64,000 bases of DNA, taken from Sporichthya polymorpha DSM 43042. GTDB taxonomy: Bacteria > Actinomycetota > Actinomycetes > Sporichthyales > Sporichthyaceae. Below are positions 16,146 through 24,303 of the stretch, in pieces (position 1 is the first letter of the stretch; every line of letters starts with the position of its first letter). A program made the translations under genes and the position numbers. Under the pieces are notes generated by a model. The model worked only from the letters and a program-made list of their open reading frames with translations, searched no databases and was not told where the DNA came from. The DNA lies in NCBI RefSeq assembly GCF_000384115.1, contig NZ_KB913029.1:1956907-2020906 (forward strand). Reading direction: 5' to 3'.

Positions 16146-16924
16146 ACAACCTGGAGACCTCCGCGGACGGCCTCGCGCTGTACGCCGCCGAGCAGCGGCG
16201 CCGCGAGTGGCTCCAGGCGTCCATCGAGGTGACGCGCAGCCTGCTCTCCGTCGGCGGGGAGGAGCCCCTACACGCCGTCGCGCGGGCCGCGAACTCGATC
16301 GCCGGCGCGGACATCACGCTGGTCCTGCTGCCCACACCCGCGGGCGACGAGCTGATGATCGAGGTCGCGCACGGGGAGAACACCGAGGACCTCGTCGGCG
16401 TCGTCGTCGACGCCCAGCACTCGATCTCGGGCGAGGTGATCCGCACCGGGCAACCGGTGCTGGCCGCCGACGTTGCCGAGCGCCCCAACGGCGTCGAGCA
16501 GGTCCGTCGCAGCGGTCCGATGGTGATGGTCGGCCCGGTCATGGTCGTCCCGCTCTTCGGCGAGCAGGGCGCCCGCGGGGCTCTTCTGATCGCGCGCACG
16601 TGCGGTGGGGAGCCCTTCGACCACGAGGACCTCGAGCTCGCGACCTCGTTCGCGAACCACGCCGCCGTCGCCCTCGAGCTCGCCGACGCCCGCGAGTCCC
16701 AGCAGCGCATGATCCTGTTGGAGGACCGCCACCGCATCGCTGCCGACCTGCACGACCACGTCCTGCAGCGCCTCTTCGCCGCCGGCATGACGATGCAGGC
16801 GATGACGGCGTCCGTCGGCGCCCCCCACGCCGACCGGCTCGAGGAGCTCATCACCGACACCGACGAGACCATCGCCCAGATCCGCGCCGTCATCCACGAC
16901 CTGAACGACCTGCGCTCGTTCTAG
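16142..16924 (+). CDS. DevS-like GAF/HisKA_3 sensor lacking the ATPase domain
   Basis: A 260-residue protein with a GAF domain (about 40-180), then the dimerisation/phosphoacceptor helix RIAADLHDHVLQRLF with His204, as in DevS/DosT kinases. It stops at residue 260, where the HATPase_c domain would begin. No N, G1 or G2 box is present, and only 6 bp separate the stop from a strong hairpin. It could be a phosphotransfer or dimerising sensor that depends on another kinase's ATPase, a dominant-negative subunit, or a decayed kinase. The good reading frame and overlap with the nitroreductase gene argue against simple decay. Confidence 0.8.
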   Translation: MNNLETSADGLALYAAEQRRREWLQASIEVTRSLLSVGGEEPLHAVARAANSIAGADITLVLLPTPAGDELMIEVAHGENTEDLVGVVVDAQHSISGEVIRTGQPVLAADVAERPNGVEQVRRSGPMVMVGPVMVVPLFGEQGARGALLIARTCGGEPFDHEDLELATSFANHAAVALELADARESQQRMILLEDRHRIAADLHDHVLQRLFAAGMTMQAMTASVGAPHADRLEELITDTDETIAQIRAVIHDLNDLRSF

Positions 16925-16930
16925 CCGTTG

Positions 16931-16974
16931 ACGTCCGAAGAAGTGGCTGCTGTTGCAGCCACTTCTTCGGACGT
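16931..16974. terminator. Bidirectional 20-bp hairpin (element copy 2)
   Basis: Perfect 20-bp stem (16931-16950 with 16955-16974) and a TGTT loop between two convergent genes. The left arm ACGTCCGAAGAAGTGGCTGC matches the element at 137 in 18 of 20 positions. The two substitutions in the stem are both compensated, so either the hairpin is selected or the sequence is a palindromic element. Confidence 0.85.
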
Positions 16975-16982
16975 AAGGGCAG

Positions 16983-18200
16983 TTACTGGATGAGGTCGAA
17001 GATCTTGAAGATCGGGAGGTACAGGGCGACGATCATCGACCCGACGACGGTGCCGAGGAAGGCGATCATCAGCGGCTCGATGAGGGCGGTCAGAGACTCG
17101 GTGGTCGCCTCGACCTCCTGGTCGTAGAACTCGCCGATCTTGCCGAGCATGTCGTCGAGGGCGCCGGTCTCCTCACCGGAGGCCATCATGTGCACGACCA
17201 TCGACGGGAAGACCTCGTGCTGGCTGAGCGGGCCGGAGATGGACTCACCGGACTTCACCGAGTCCTTCACCTGCTCCAGGGCGCGACTGATGACGACGTT
17301 GCCGCTGGAGTCACCGGTGATCTCGAGGGCGGTGAGGATCGGGACGCCGGACTTGAGCAGCGTGCTCAGCGTCCGCGCGAACCGGGCGAGCGCGACCTTC
17401 TGGAAGAGCTTGCCGAAGACGGGCAGCTTCAGCTTGAGCGGGTCGACGACGTTGCGCACCTGCTCGGTCTGGCCGTACTTCCGCCAGGCCCACAGGCCGG
17501 CGACGGTGAGGATCGCCAGCATCGGTGCCAGGAACTTCATCCATCCCGAGAGCGTGACGAGGATTCGCGTCGGGAGCGGCAGGGTGCCACCCAGGGTGGC
17601 GAACATGTCCTTGAAGATCGGCACGACGAACAGCAGCATGCCGATGACCATGAGGATGGCGAGGATCAGTACGACGACCGGATAGGTCATCGCGGCCTTG
17701 ATCTTGCCGCGGAGCTTGACCTCGGACTCGAAGTTGTCGGCGATCTGACGCATGCTCTGGTCGAGGAAGCCGCCGGCCTCACCGGCACGGACCATGCTGA
17801 CCATCAGCGGCGGGAACACCTTGGGGTGCTTCGCGAACGCTGCCGAGATCGACGAGCCGGCTTCGACGTCGGTCTTCACCAGGCGCAGGACGCGCTTGAG
17901 CTCACCGTTCTCCGACTGCTCCGACAGGATCGTCAGCGTGCGCAGCATCGACAGGCCCGCGTTGATCATCGTCGCGAACTGGCGCGAGAAGATCGCGAGA
18001 TCCTTGAGCTTCACGCGCTCGCGACCGAACAGGCGGATCTCCCGGTCCAGACCGGTGTTCGCCTGCTTGATCTCCAGCGGGCGGTAGCCCATCGACCGGA
18101 GCTTGTCGGCGACCGCGCTCTCGCTGTCGGCCTCGACCTTGCCCTCGACCAGCTTCCCGCGGTTGTCCTTGACCTTGTACGCGTACTGCGTTGCTGCCAT
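16983..18200 (-). CDS. pilC: Type IV pilus inner-membrane platform protein PilC
   Basis: A 405-residue T2SSF/PilC-family platform protein. Two T2SSF repeats are visible: the first from about residue 68 (LAIFSRQFATMINAGLSMLRTL) with GEAGGFLD, the second from about 270 (ARTLSTLLKSGVPILTALE) with GEETGALDDML. Hydrophobic segments are near 165-190, 215-235 and at the C-terminus (about 370-400). The N-terminus YAYKVKDNRGKLVEG is the standard PilC start. It couples the PilB and PilT motors to the growing filament. It lies 53 bp downstream of pilT on the same strand. Confidence 0.95.
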   Translation of the reverse strand: MAATQYAYKVKDNRGKLVEGKVEADSESAVADKLRSMGYRPLEIKQANTGLDREIRLFGRERVKLKDLAIFSRQFATMINAGLSMLRTLTILSEQSENGELKRVLRLVKTDVEAGSSISAAFAKHPKVFPPLMVSMVRAGEAGGFLDQSMRQIADNFESEVKLRGKIKAAMTYPVVVLILAILMVIGMLLFVVPIFKDMFATLGGTLPLPTRILVTLSGWMKFLAPMLAILTVAGLWAWRKYGQTEQVRNVVDPLKLKLPVFGKLFQKVALARFARTLSTLLKSGVPILTALEITGDSSGNVVISRALEQVKDSVKSGESISGPLSQHEVFPSMVVHMMASGEETGALDDMLGKIGEFYDQEVEATTESLTALIEPLMIAFLGTVVGSMIVALYLPIFKIFDLIQ

Positions 18201-18253
18201 TCAGTGCTCCTGCACTCGGTGTCGGTAGCGGGTGTCGGTGGAAACCGGCGGGA

Positions 18254-19543
18254 TCAGAGCGAGAGCGGTGCGTTGAGGCCGCTGCTCTGGACGGGGGGAC
18301 GGCGCAGCAGAGACCCCGTCAGCTGCAGCAGGTCCTCCTTGTTCGTGCAGTGCTCGAGCGCGGTGTCGAGCGTGATCCGGTGGGCCCGCACCAGGTCCGC
18401 CAGGTGCGCGTTGAGGGTCTGCATGCCGTCACGGGCGCCGGCCTGCAGGGCGCCGGGGATCTGCGGGAGCTTGTCGTCGCGGATCATCGCGCGGATGCCG
18501 GGCGTGCAGACCATGATCTCGACGGCCGCGACCCGGCCGACGCCGTCGGCGGTACGGCACAGCGTCTGACACACGACGCCCTGGAGCGTCGCGGCGAGCT
18601 GCGTGCGGATCTGCTGCTGCTGTTCCGCCGGAAAGACGTCGACCACACGGGTGATCGTGTCCTGCGCCGACTGCGTGTGCAGGGTCGCGAAGACGAGGTG
18701 ACCGGTCTCCGCCGCGGTGAGCGCGACCGAGATCGTGTCGAGGTCCCGGAGCTCACCGACGAGGATGACGTCGGGGTCCTGACGCAGGACGTGCTTGAGC
18801 GCGTTGCGGAACGAGTGGGTGTCGCCGCCGACCTCGCGCTGGTTCACGATCGAGCGCTTGTGCTGGTGGAGGAACTCGATCGGGTCCTCGATGGTCATGA
18901 TGTGGTCGTGCCGGGTCGAGTTGATCTGGTCGATGATCGCGGCGAGCGTCGTCGACTTGCCCGAACCGGTGGGACCGGTGACCAGCACGAGTCCACGCTT
19001 GAGCTCGGCGAACGACCCGATGACCGCCGGCATGTTCAGCTGGCCGAGTCCCTTGATCTCCCAGGGGATCACGCGGAGCACGGCACCGATCGACTCGCGC
19101 TGCTGGAAGATGTTCATGCGGAAGCGGGCGTGCCCGGGCAGCGCGTAGGCGAGGTCGAGTTCGAGATTCTCCTCGAAGACCTTGCGCTGACGCTCAGTCA
19201 GGATTCCGTAGATCAGCTCGCGCAGGGTGTCGCCGGTCAGCACCGGCTGGTCCTCGACCGGCGTGACCTTGCCGAGGTGCCGCACGACCGGCGGCGCCCC
19301 GGCGGTCAGGTGCAGGTCGGAACCGCCGAGCTCGAGCAGGTGCAGCAGCAGTTCGTCGAGGTCGACGCGCTTGTTCGCGATCGCCTCCTCGCGGGCCCGG
19401 GCCGCCTCCTCCGCGGCCTCGGCGGCGGCGGCGATCGCGGCCGCCTGGTGCTCGGCGGTCAGTGCGTGCACCGCGAGCTCGTGCGTCGAGGCGAGCGCGT
19501 CCGCGATCTCGTACTGGGCAAGCAGGTCGGGCGTCTGCTCCAC
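18254..19543 (-). CDS. pilT: Pilus retraction ATPase PilT (copy 1)
   Basis: A 429-residue hexameric AAA-type ATPase that depolymerises pili. An Ala/Glu-rich coiled-coil N-terminal extension (about 25-70) precedes the PAS-like domain (LLHLLELGGSDLHLTAGAPP). Walker A is GPTGSGKST, followed by Asp box (IEDPIEF), Walker B (PDVILVGELRD) and His box (HLVFATLHT). The segment GIRAMIRDDKLPQIPGAL matches the PilT signature AIRNLIREGK. GTG 19543 is preferred over ATG 19591 because GGAAGG precedes it and the longer form would be translated through the hairpin at 19567-19603. Operon with pilC. Confidence 0.93.
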   Translation of the reverse strand: MEQTPDLLAQYEIADALASTHELAVHALTAEHQAAAIAAAAEAAEEAARAREEAIANKRVDLDELLLHLLELGGSDLHLTAGAPPVVRHLGKVTPVEDQPVLTGDTLRELIYGILTERQRKVFEENLELDLAYALPGHARFRMNIFQQRESIGAVLRVIPWEIKGLGQLNMPAVIGSFAELKRGLVLVTGPTGSGKSTTLAAIIDQINSTRHDHIMTIEDPIEFLHQHKRSIVNQREVGGDTHSFRNALKHVLRQDPDVILVGELRDLDTISVALTAAETGHLVFATLHTQSAQDTITRVVDVFPAEQQQQIRTQLAATLQGVVCQTLCRTADGVGRVAAVEIMVCTPGIRAMIRDDKLPQIPGALQAGARDGMQTLNAHLADLVRAHRITLDTALEHCTNKEDLLQLTGSLLRRPPVQSSGLNAPLSL

Positions 19544-19566
19544 GCGAGGGCCTTCCGTCGACGCAG

Positions 19567-19603
19567 GACTGAGGTGATGCGCGGAATGCACATCACCTCA
19601 GTC
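19567..19603 (-). terminator. Hairpin in pilT1 leader (possible attenuator or MMPL terminator)
   Basis: Perfect 13-bp stem GACTGAGGTGATG (19567-19579 with 19591-19603) and an 11-nt loop. It lies after the MMPL gene and immediately downstream of the candidate pilT1 promoter, so it would be the first structure in the pilT-pilC transcript. It could terminate MMPL read-through, shape the leader, or both. Confidence 0.6.
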
Positions 19604-19632
19604 TTTTCGTCCTCCGGAGGCCGGGCCTTGAG
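19604..19632 (-). promoter_or_regulatory. WhiG/sigma-28-like promoter of pilT1-pilC
   Basis: Minus strand: CTCAAG (19627-19632), 15-nt spacer, GACGAAAA (19604-19611; 6 of 8 to GCCGATAA). The -35 box and spacing agree with the other pilus promoters, but the -10 box is the most divergent of the set. Confidence 0.45.
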
Positions 19633-19661
19633 TCCCGACGCGAACCCGATGCGATCCGGAC

Positions 19662-21914
19662 CTATCCGGACACCGGCGTCGGAATCGGGACGTTCTCCTC
19701 GTAGAGGGGATCGACGTCCGTCCCGACGTACACCGGGTCGACGGTCGGCAGGATGATCGGCACCAGCTGCGGCCGCCGGAGCGGTTCCTCCGCGACGAAC
19801 CCGTCGCCCTCACGGAACCCGTAGCGCTCCCACACTCGGCGCAGCGGGGCGGGGGCCCACCAGTTCGCCGTGCCCAGCAGGCGCATCGTGGCCGGGACGA
19901 GCAGGCCGCGGACGATGGTCGCGTCGACGAGAATCGCGATCACCAGCCCGACGCCGATCATCTTGATGAACGTGATGCCGGACGTCGCGAACGCGCCGAT
20001 GACGACGATCAGCAGCAGCGCGGCGCTGGTGATGATCCCCCCGGTGCGGGCGAGCCCCGTCGCGACGGACGCGGTGTTGTCGCCGGTGCGGTCCCACTCC
20101 TCGCGGATCCGCGAGAGCAGGAACACCTCGTAGTCCATCGAGAGCCCGAATGCGATCGCGAGCATGAGGATCGGGTTCGACGCCTCGACCGCTCCGGTCG
20201 GGGTGAAGTCGAGCAGGCCGGACAGGTGCCCGTCCTGGAAGATCCACACCACCGCACCGAACGCGGCGCCGAGCGAGAGCACGTTCATGGCCAGGGCCTT
20301 GAGGGGCAGCACCACGGACCCGAACGCCGCGAACAGCAGCAGCAGGGTGACGATCCCGACGAACAGGGCCATCCAGGGCAGCGTGCCGCGCAGACCCGCG
20401 AGCAGGTCGACGAGTTCGGCGCTCTCGCCGCCGACCAGCACCTCGGTCCCCGCCGGGGCGTGAACGCCCCGGATGTCGGCGACCAGGTCGCGCGCCGCCG
20501 GCGAGGTCGGCAGCTCGTCGTGGTGGACGGCGATCCGCACTGCGCCGTCACCGCCGGCGGTGATCTCGGCCCCGGTCACTCCGGGCAGGCTGCGCAGCCG
20601 GTCGACGTAGGTCGTCGCGGTCCCGGCGTCCGCCCCGTCGAGCACCACGTCGATCGTTGCGCTCGGGTCGGCCGGGAACTGGCTCGCGAGCTTCTCGTCG
20701 ACGACGCGGCTCTCCGTGCCCGTGGGCAGGACGCGGGAGTCGACGCCGCCGAACTCCGCGCGCAGGAACGGGGTCCCGAGCAGGAGCAGCAGCGCGATCA
20801 CCGCACCGGCGACGGCGAGCGGCCGGCGCATGACGCCGTGCGCGACCCGCGCCCAGACACCGCCGGTCGAACCGCCGGCGCGCCGCCAGGGTCGCGGCAC
20901 GCGCAGCGCGTCGATGCGGTGCCCGAGCAGGCCGAGCAGAGCCGGCAGGACGGTGAGTGCCCCGATCATCGCGACCAGCACGGCCGCCATGCCGCCGAAG
21001 CCCATCGACTGCAGGAACGGCTGCGGGAACAGCAGCAGGGAGGCCAGCGAGACGGCGACGGTCAGGCCGGAGAACGCGACGGTGCGGCCGGCGGTCGCCA
21101 TCGTCCGCACGAGGGCGTCCTCGACGGTCGCGGCGCGGGGCAGCTCCTCGCGGAACCGGCTGACGACGAACAGCGCGTAGTCGACGGCCAGACCCAGCCC
21201 GAGCATCGTGACGATGTTGATCGCGAAGATCGAGACGTCCGTGAACAGCGTCAGCACGTGCAGCATCGTGAACGCGCCGAGGATCGCGAGCCCGCCGATC
21301 ACGAGCGGCATCGCCGCTGCGGTCAGGCTGCCGAAGACGATCACCAGGAGCAGGAAGACGATCGGCAGCGACAGGGCTTCGGCCCGTGCGATGTCGGACT
21401 CGACCTGGCTGCTGATGTCGGAGAACACGGCCGAGGGGCCGCCGAGCTCGGTCTGCAGCCCCGGCGCTCGCAGGTGGTCGCGGACGGCGGCGAAGGCCTC
21501 CTCCTTCTCCTCGTCGCTCACGCCGGCGAGCGTCACGGCGGCGAAGGTGGAGTGGCGGTCGGCGGAGACGAAGGCCTCGGACCCGGTGCTCCAGTAGGTC
21601 GAGAACCCGGCGACCTCGGCCGCGGGAAGGTCCTGCAGGGTCTGGACGACGGTGTTGCGGAAGCCCGTGTCGTCGACGGTCCGGTCCGGGTCGGTGTAGA
21701 CCGCGACGACGTCGACATCCCCGGTGCCGCCGGACATCGCCTCGATGCGGGTCAGGGCCCGGGCCGACTCGCTGTCCGGGTCCTCGAACCCGCCCTGGGA
21801 CAGGGCCGAGAACACGCCGGTGCCCCAGGTCACGGCCACGAGGACGAAGAGGCCGGCGAGCCCGAGGACCCAGCGACGGGAACGGTAGGTCCGGCGTCCG
21901 AGTGCCTCGAACAT
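19662..21914 (-). CDS. MMPL family (RND-type) transporter
   Basis: A 750-residue membrane protein with two MMPL/SSD repeats. Each repeat has one TM, a periplasmic domain and a cluster of five TMs (clusters near 175-330 and 510-690). The motifs GLGLAVDYALFVVSRFREE and AFGLSMDYEVFLLSRIREE are the conserved TM4 Asp-Tyr pairs used for proton coupling. Family members export lipids, siderophores or drugs. It is divergent from a TetR gene with an operator between them, so it is probably repressed by that TetR until a ligand is sensed. The substrate cannot be inferred. Confidence 0.92.
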   Translation of the reverse strand: MFEALGRRTYRSRRWVLGLAGLFVLVAVTWGTGVFSALSQGGFEDPDSESARALTRIEAMSGGTGDVDVVAVYTDPDRTVDDTGFRNTVVQTLQDLPAAEVAGFSTYWSTGSEAFVSADRHSTFAAVTLAGVSDEEKEEAFAAVRDHLRAPGLQTELGGPSAVFSDISSQVESDIARAEALSLPIVFLLLVIVFGSLTAAAMPLVIGGLAILGAFTMLHVLTLFTDVSIFAINIVTMLGLGLAVDYALFVVSRFREELPRAATVEDALVRTMATAGRTVAFSGLTVAVSLASLLLFPQPFLQSMGFGGMAAVLVAMIGALTVLPALLGLLGHRIDALRVPRPWRRAGGSTGGVWARVAHGVMRRPLAVAGAVIALLLLLGTPFLRAEFGGVDSRVLPTGTESRVVDEKLASQFPADPSATIDVVLDGADAGTATTYVDRLRSLPGVTGAEITAGGDGAVRIAVHHDELPTSPAARDLVADIRGVHAPAGTEVLVGGESAELVDLLAGLRGTLPWMALFVGIVTLLLLFAAFGSVVLPLKALAMNVLSLGAAFGAVVWIFQDGHLSGLLDFTPTGAVEASNPILMLAIAFGLSMDYEVFLLSRIREEWDRTGDNTASVATGLARTGGIITSAALLLIVVIGAFATSGITFIKMIGVGLVIAILVDATIVRGLLVPATMRLLGTANWWAPAPLRRVWERYGFREGDGFVAEEPLRRPQLVPIILPTVDPVYVGTDVDPLYEENVPIPTPVSG

Positions 21915-21937
21915 CGCGGCTCCTTCTGCGGTGAGCG

Positions 21938-21980
21938 GAGTTCACCGGAGTGAACGGTGTATAGCTAACGGTGTAAACTC
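21938..21980. promoter_or_regulatory. Operator region between MMPL and TetR genes
   Basis: GTTCAC-CGGA-GTGAAC inverted repeat (21940-21955), followed by two direct copies of AACGGTGTA (21953-21961 and 21967-21975). The region is flanked by GAGTT (21938-21942) and AACTC (21976-21980). It sits between divergent start codons and is the obvious TetR binding region. Confidence 0.65.
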
Positions 21981-22010
21981 TGTGTACGCTGTTCGCAGTT
22001 GTCAAGAGCA

Positions 22011-22760
22011 ATGTCGGACCGGGAGTGGACGAGCGTGGACACGGCAGCGGGGACGCGGCGCGAGCGACTGCGCGGGTCGACGCTCGACGAGATCCTGGGC
22101 GTGGCCCGCCGACAGCTCGTCGCGGGCGGCCCGACGGCGATCTCGCTGCGGGCGATCGCCCGGGAGATGGGCATGACCGCGCCGGCGCTGTACCGGTACT
22201 TCGAGAGCCTCGACAAGCTGATCGAGGCCCTCGTCGCGGCCTGCTACGACGACCTGACGGCCGAACTGGAGGCCGAGCGCGACCGGCACCTCGACCAGCC
22301 CGTCGGCGTGCGCATGATCGAGTGCAGCCGGGCGTTCCGACGCTGGGCCCTGGCCCACGCCCCGGAGTTCAGCCTGCTGTTCGGGACGCCGATCCCGGAC
22401 GTCAGCACCGAGCCCGAGGGCGCCTCGGAGGAGGCCGGCCGCCGTTTCGGTGCAGTGTTCGGCGCGATGTTCGTCGAGCTGTGGGCGACCAGGCCCTTCG
22501 CCGTCCCGGCGGACGACGAGATCGAGCCGCGGCTCGCCGAGGGCCTGCGCGAGTGCCGGACGAAGATGGGCATCGGCGACCTCCCGCTCGGGGCCGTGCT
22601 CGCCTACATGTCCAGCTGGGTCAAGCTCTACGGCGCGGTCACCATGGAGGTGTTCGGGCACCTCAAGTTCGCGACCGAGGACGGCGAGCCGCTCTTCGAA
22701 CTGACGCTCCGGGAGATCGGAACGACCCTGGGCATCGAGCTCGCCCAGGGTCGTTCCTGA
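22011..22760 (+). CDS. TetR family repressor
   Basis: A 249-residue regulator. The N-terminal TetR helix-turn-helix spans about 20-65 (LDEILGVARRQLVAGGPTAISLRAIAREMG, then the recognition helix before ALYRYFESLDKLIEALV). A WHG-type C-terminal ligand domain follows (about 85-245). Start chosen at ATG 22011; ATG 21999 is possible. Transcribed divergently from the MMPL gene, whose control region it shares. The last codons form one arm of a terminator-like hairpin. Confidence 0.9.
   Translation: MSDREWTSVDTAAGTRRERLRGSTLDEILGVARRQLVAGGPTAISLRAIAREMGMTAPALYRYFESLDKLIEALVAACYDDLTAELEAERDRHLDQPVGVRMIECSRAFRRWALAHAPEFSLLFGTPIPDVSTEPEGASEEAGRRFGAVFGAMFVELWATRPFAVPADDEIEPRLAEGLRECRTKMGIGDLPLGAVLAYMSSWVKLYGAVTMEVFGHLKFATEDGEPLFELTLREIGTTLGIELAQGRS
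22720..22756 (+). terminator. Hairpin overlapping tetR 3' end
   Basis: GAACGACCCTGGGC (22720-22733) pairs perfectly with 22743-22756 across a 9-nt loop, ending 2 bp before the tetR stop codon ends. It lies between two convergent genes. Confidence 0.65.
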
Positions 22761-22785
22761 TTGTCTGTCAGATTCTCCGGAAGGA

Positions 22786-24303
22786 TCAGACCTTCGGGAT
22801 CCGGAGCCGCTGGCCCGGGTAGATCGTGTTCGCGTCCTTGAGGTTGTTCGCCTTCACGATCGCCGAGATGCTGCTGTCGTAGCGGTACGCGAGGCCACCG
22901 ACCGTGTCGCCGCGCTTCACGACGTGGATCCGCACGACGCTCGGGGTCTTCGTCGGGGCCTTGGCCGACGACGCCTTGGTCCCGCTGTTGTTCTTCTTGG
23001 TGCTCGTGACCTTCACCGGCACCCGCAGCTTCTGGCCGACGTAGATGCGGTTCGGGTTCTTCAGCTTGTTGAGCTTGACGATCTTCGCGACGGTCGTCCT
23101 GTACTTCTTCGCGATGCCGCCGACCGTCTGACCCGACTTCACCGAGACGACCTTGTACTTGGTCGTGGTCTTCGGCTTGTCGTTCTTGGGCTTGTCGGCC
23201 GGCTTGTCGTTCTTGGGCTTGTCGTTCGTGGGCTTGTCCGGCTTCGAGTTCTGGTCCGGCTTCGGCTTCGGCCGGGCCTTCGGCTTCGGGCACGGCGCGA
23301 GGTTGATCTTCTTGCCGTACACCGGGACCTTCTCGCCGATGTAGCGCTGGCACGGGCCGAACTCGATCGGCGCCACGGTGCCGGTCCACCAGGATGTGCG
23401 CTTCATCGCGCCGTTCCAGGAGAACGAGAAGTGGATGTGCGAGGTGTGGTTGTCCGGGCCGCGGTAGGGCCGCCAGCCGTCCTCGCGCTGGTACGTCGCC
23501 CAGATGCGCTCGTTCCAGATGATGTACATGATCCCGAGGCGGCGGGCGTTGAGCGCGTCGTCGGCGAGCAGCCAGTCGATGATGCGCTGGCCGGCGACCT
23601 GGTCCTCGTAGCTGTTGGGGTCGAGCCGGAAGTCCCAGGCGCGGCCTTCCTTGTGCTCGGACTGCCCGCCGATGTTGCAGGGGCGGGTGATGCCGTAGCT
23701 GCCGCCGCGGCCCCAGTACGAGAGCACGAGTTGGGAGAAGGCGACGACGCCGGGCTTGGCGTTCGGGTCGCAGGAGACCTGGCCGAGGTACGGCGAGAAG
23801 TCCTCGACGCCGGTCGGGAGGACCACGGCCGGGGTCGGGTTCGGCTTGGGCTCGACGGCCGCGCTGGCGGCGGACAGGCCGAACATCGGCGGCAGGGTGA
23901 CCGCGCCGGTGACGACGCCGGCCACCACGGTGGCGCTGCGGCGGCGCACGTCGGCCAGGGGGTCGAGCAGCTCGTCGGGGCCGACCGGGCTCGGGCTGTC
24001 GAGGCGGCCGAGCGGGTCCAGGTCCGGCGGGGCGTCGAGGGTCAGGACGTCCCCGTTCCCCTGCTTGGGCAGGGGGCGCACGAAACCGCCGGCCGCGAGG
24101 CCGGGCATCGGGGTGGCGCCGATGGGGCGCAGCGTCGATCCGGGGGCCGGCAGGGGCGTCCAGGACACCTCTTCGGCCTTGGCCCGGCGCCAGGGTGCGC
24201 GCGGCGGGAGGCCACCGGGCAGCGGGGCCAGCTGCTCGTCGGAGGCCCGCTCGCGGCGACGCCGTCGGTGGCGGCCCCCGCCCGTCTGCTCGCTCTCCGG
24301 CAC
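22786..24303 (-). CDS. Secreted/anchored M15-like peptidase domain protein with two LysM domains
   Basis: A 505-residue cell-wall protein. The N-terminal about 100 residues are basic then Pro-rich, with a hydrophobic segment near 120-150 (TVVAGVVTGAVTLPPMFGLSAASA). A domain from about 165 to 320 carries SEHKEGRAWDF and SHIHFSF, the S-x-H-x-x-G-x-A-x-D and H-x-H zinc-ligand patterns of M15/VanY-like peptidoglycan peptidases. A Lys/Asp/Pro linker (repeats of NDKPK, about 340-380) leads to two LysM domains (from VSVKSGQTVGGIAKKYR and VVKRGDTVGGLAYRYD). It binds and probably trims peptidoglycan. Near T4P genes it could help pili cross the wall, but that is inference. Confidence 0.8.
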   Translation of the reverse strand: MPESEQTGGGRHRRRRRERASDEQLAPLPGGLPPRAPWRRAKAEEVSWTPLPAPGSTLRPIGATPMPGLAAGGFVRPLPKQGNGDVLTLDAPPDLDPLGRLDSPSPVGPDELLDPLADVRRRSATVVAGVVTGAVTLPPMFGLSAASAAVEPKPNPTPAVVLPTGVEDFSPYLGQVSCDPNAKPGVVAFSQLVLSYWGRGGSYGITRPCNIGGQSEHKEGRAWDFRLDPNSYEDQVAGQRIIDWLLADDALNARRLGIMYIIWNERIWATYQREDGWRPYRGPDNHTSHIHFSFSWNGAMKRTSWWTGTVAPIEFGPCQRYIGEKVPVYGKKINLAPCPKPKARPKPKPDQNSKPDKPTNDKPKNDKPADKPKNDKPKTTTKYKVVSVKSGQTVGGIAKKYRTTVAKIVKLNKLKNPNRIYVGQKLRVPVKVTSTKKNNSGTKASSAKAPTKTPSVVRIHVVKRGDTVGGLAYRYDSSISAIVKANNLKDANTIYPGQRLRIPKV

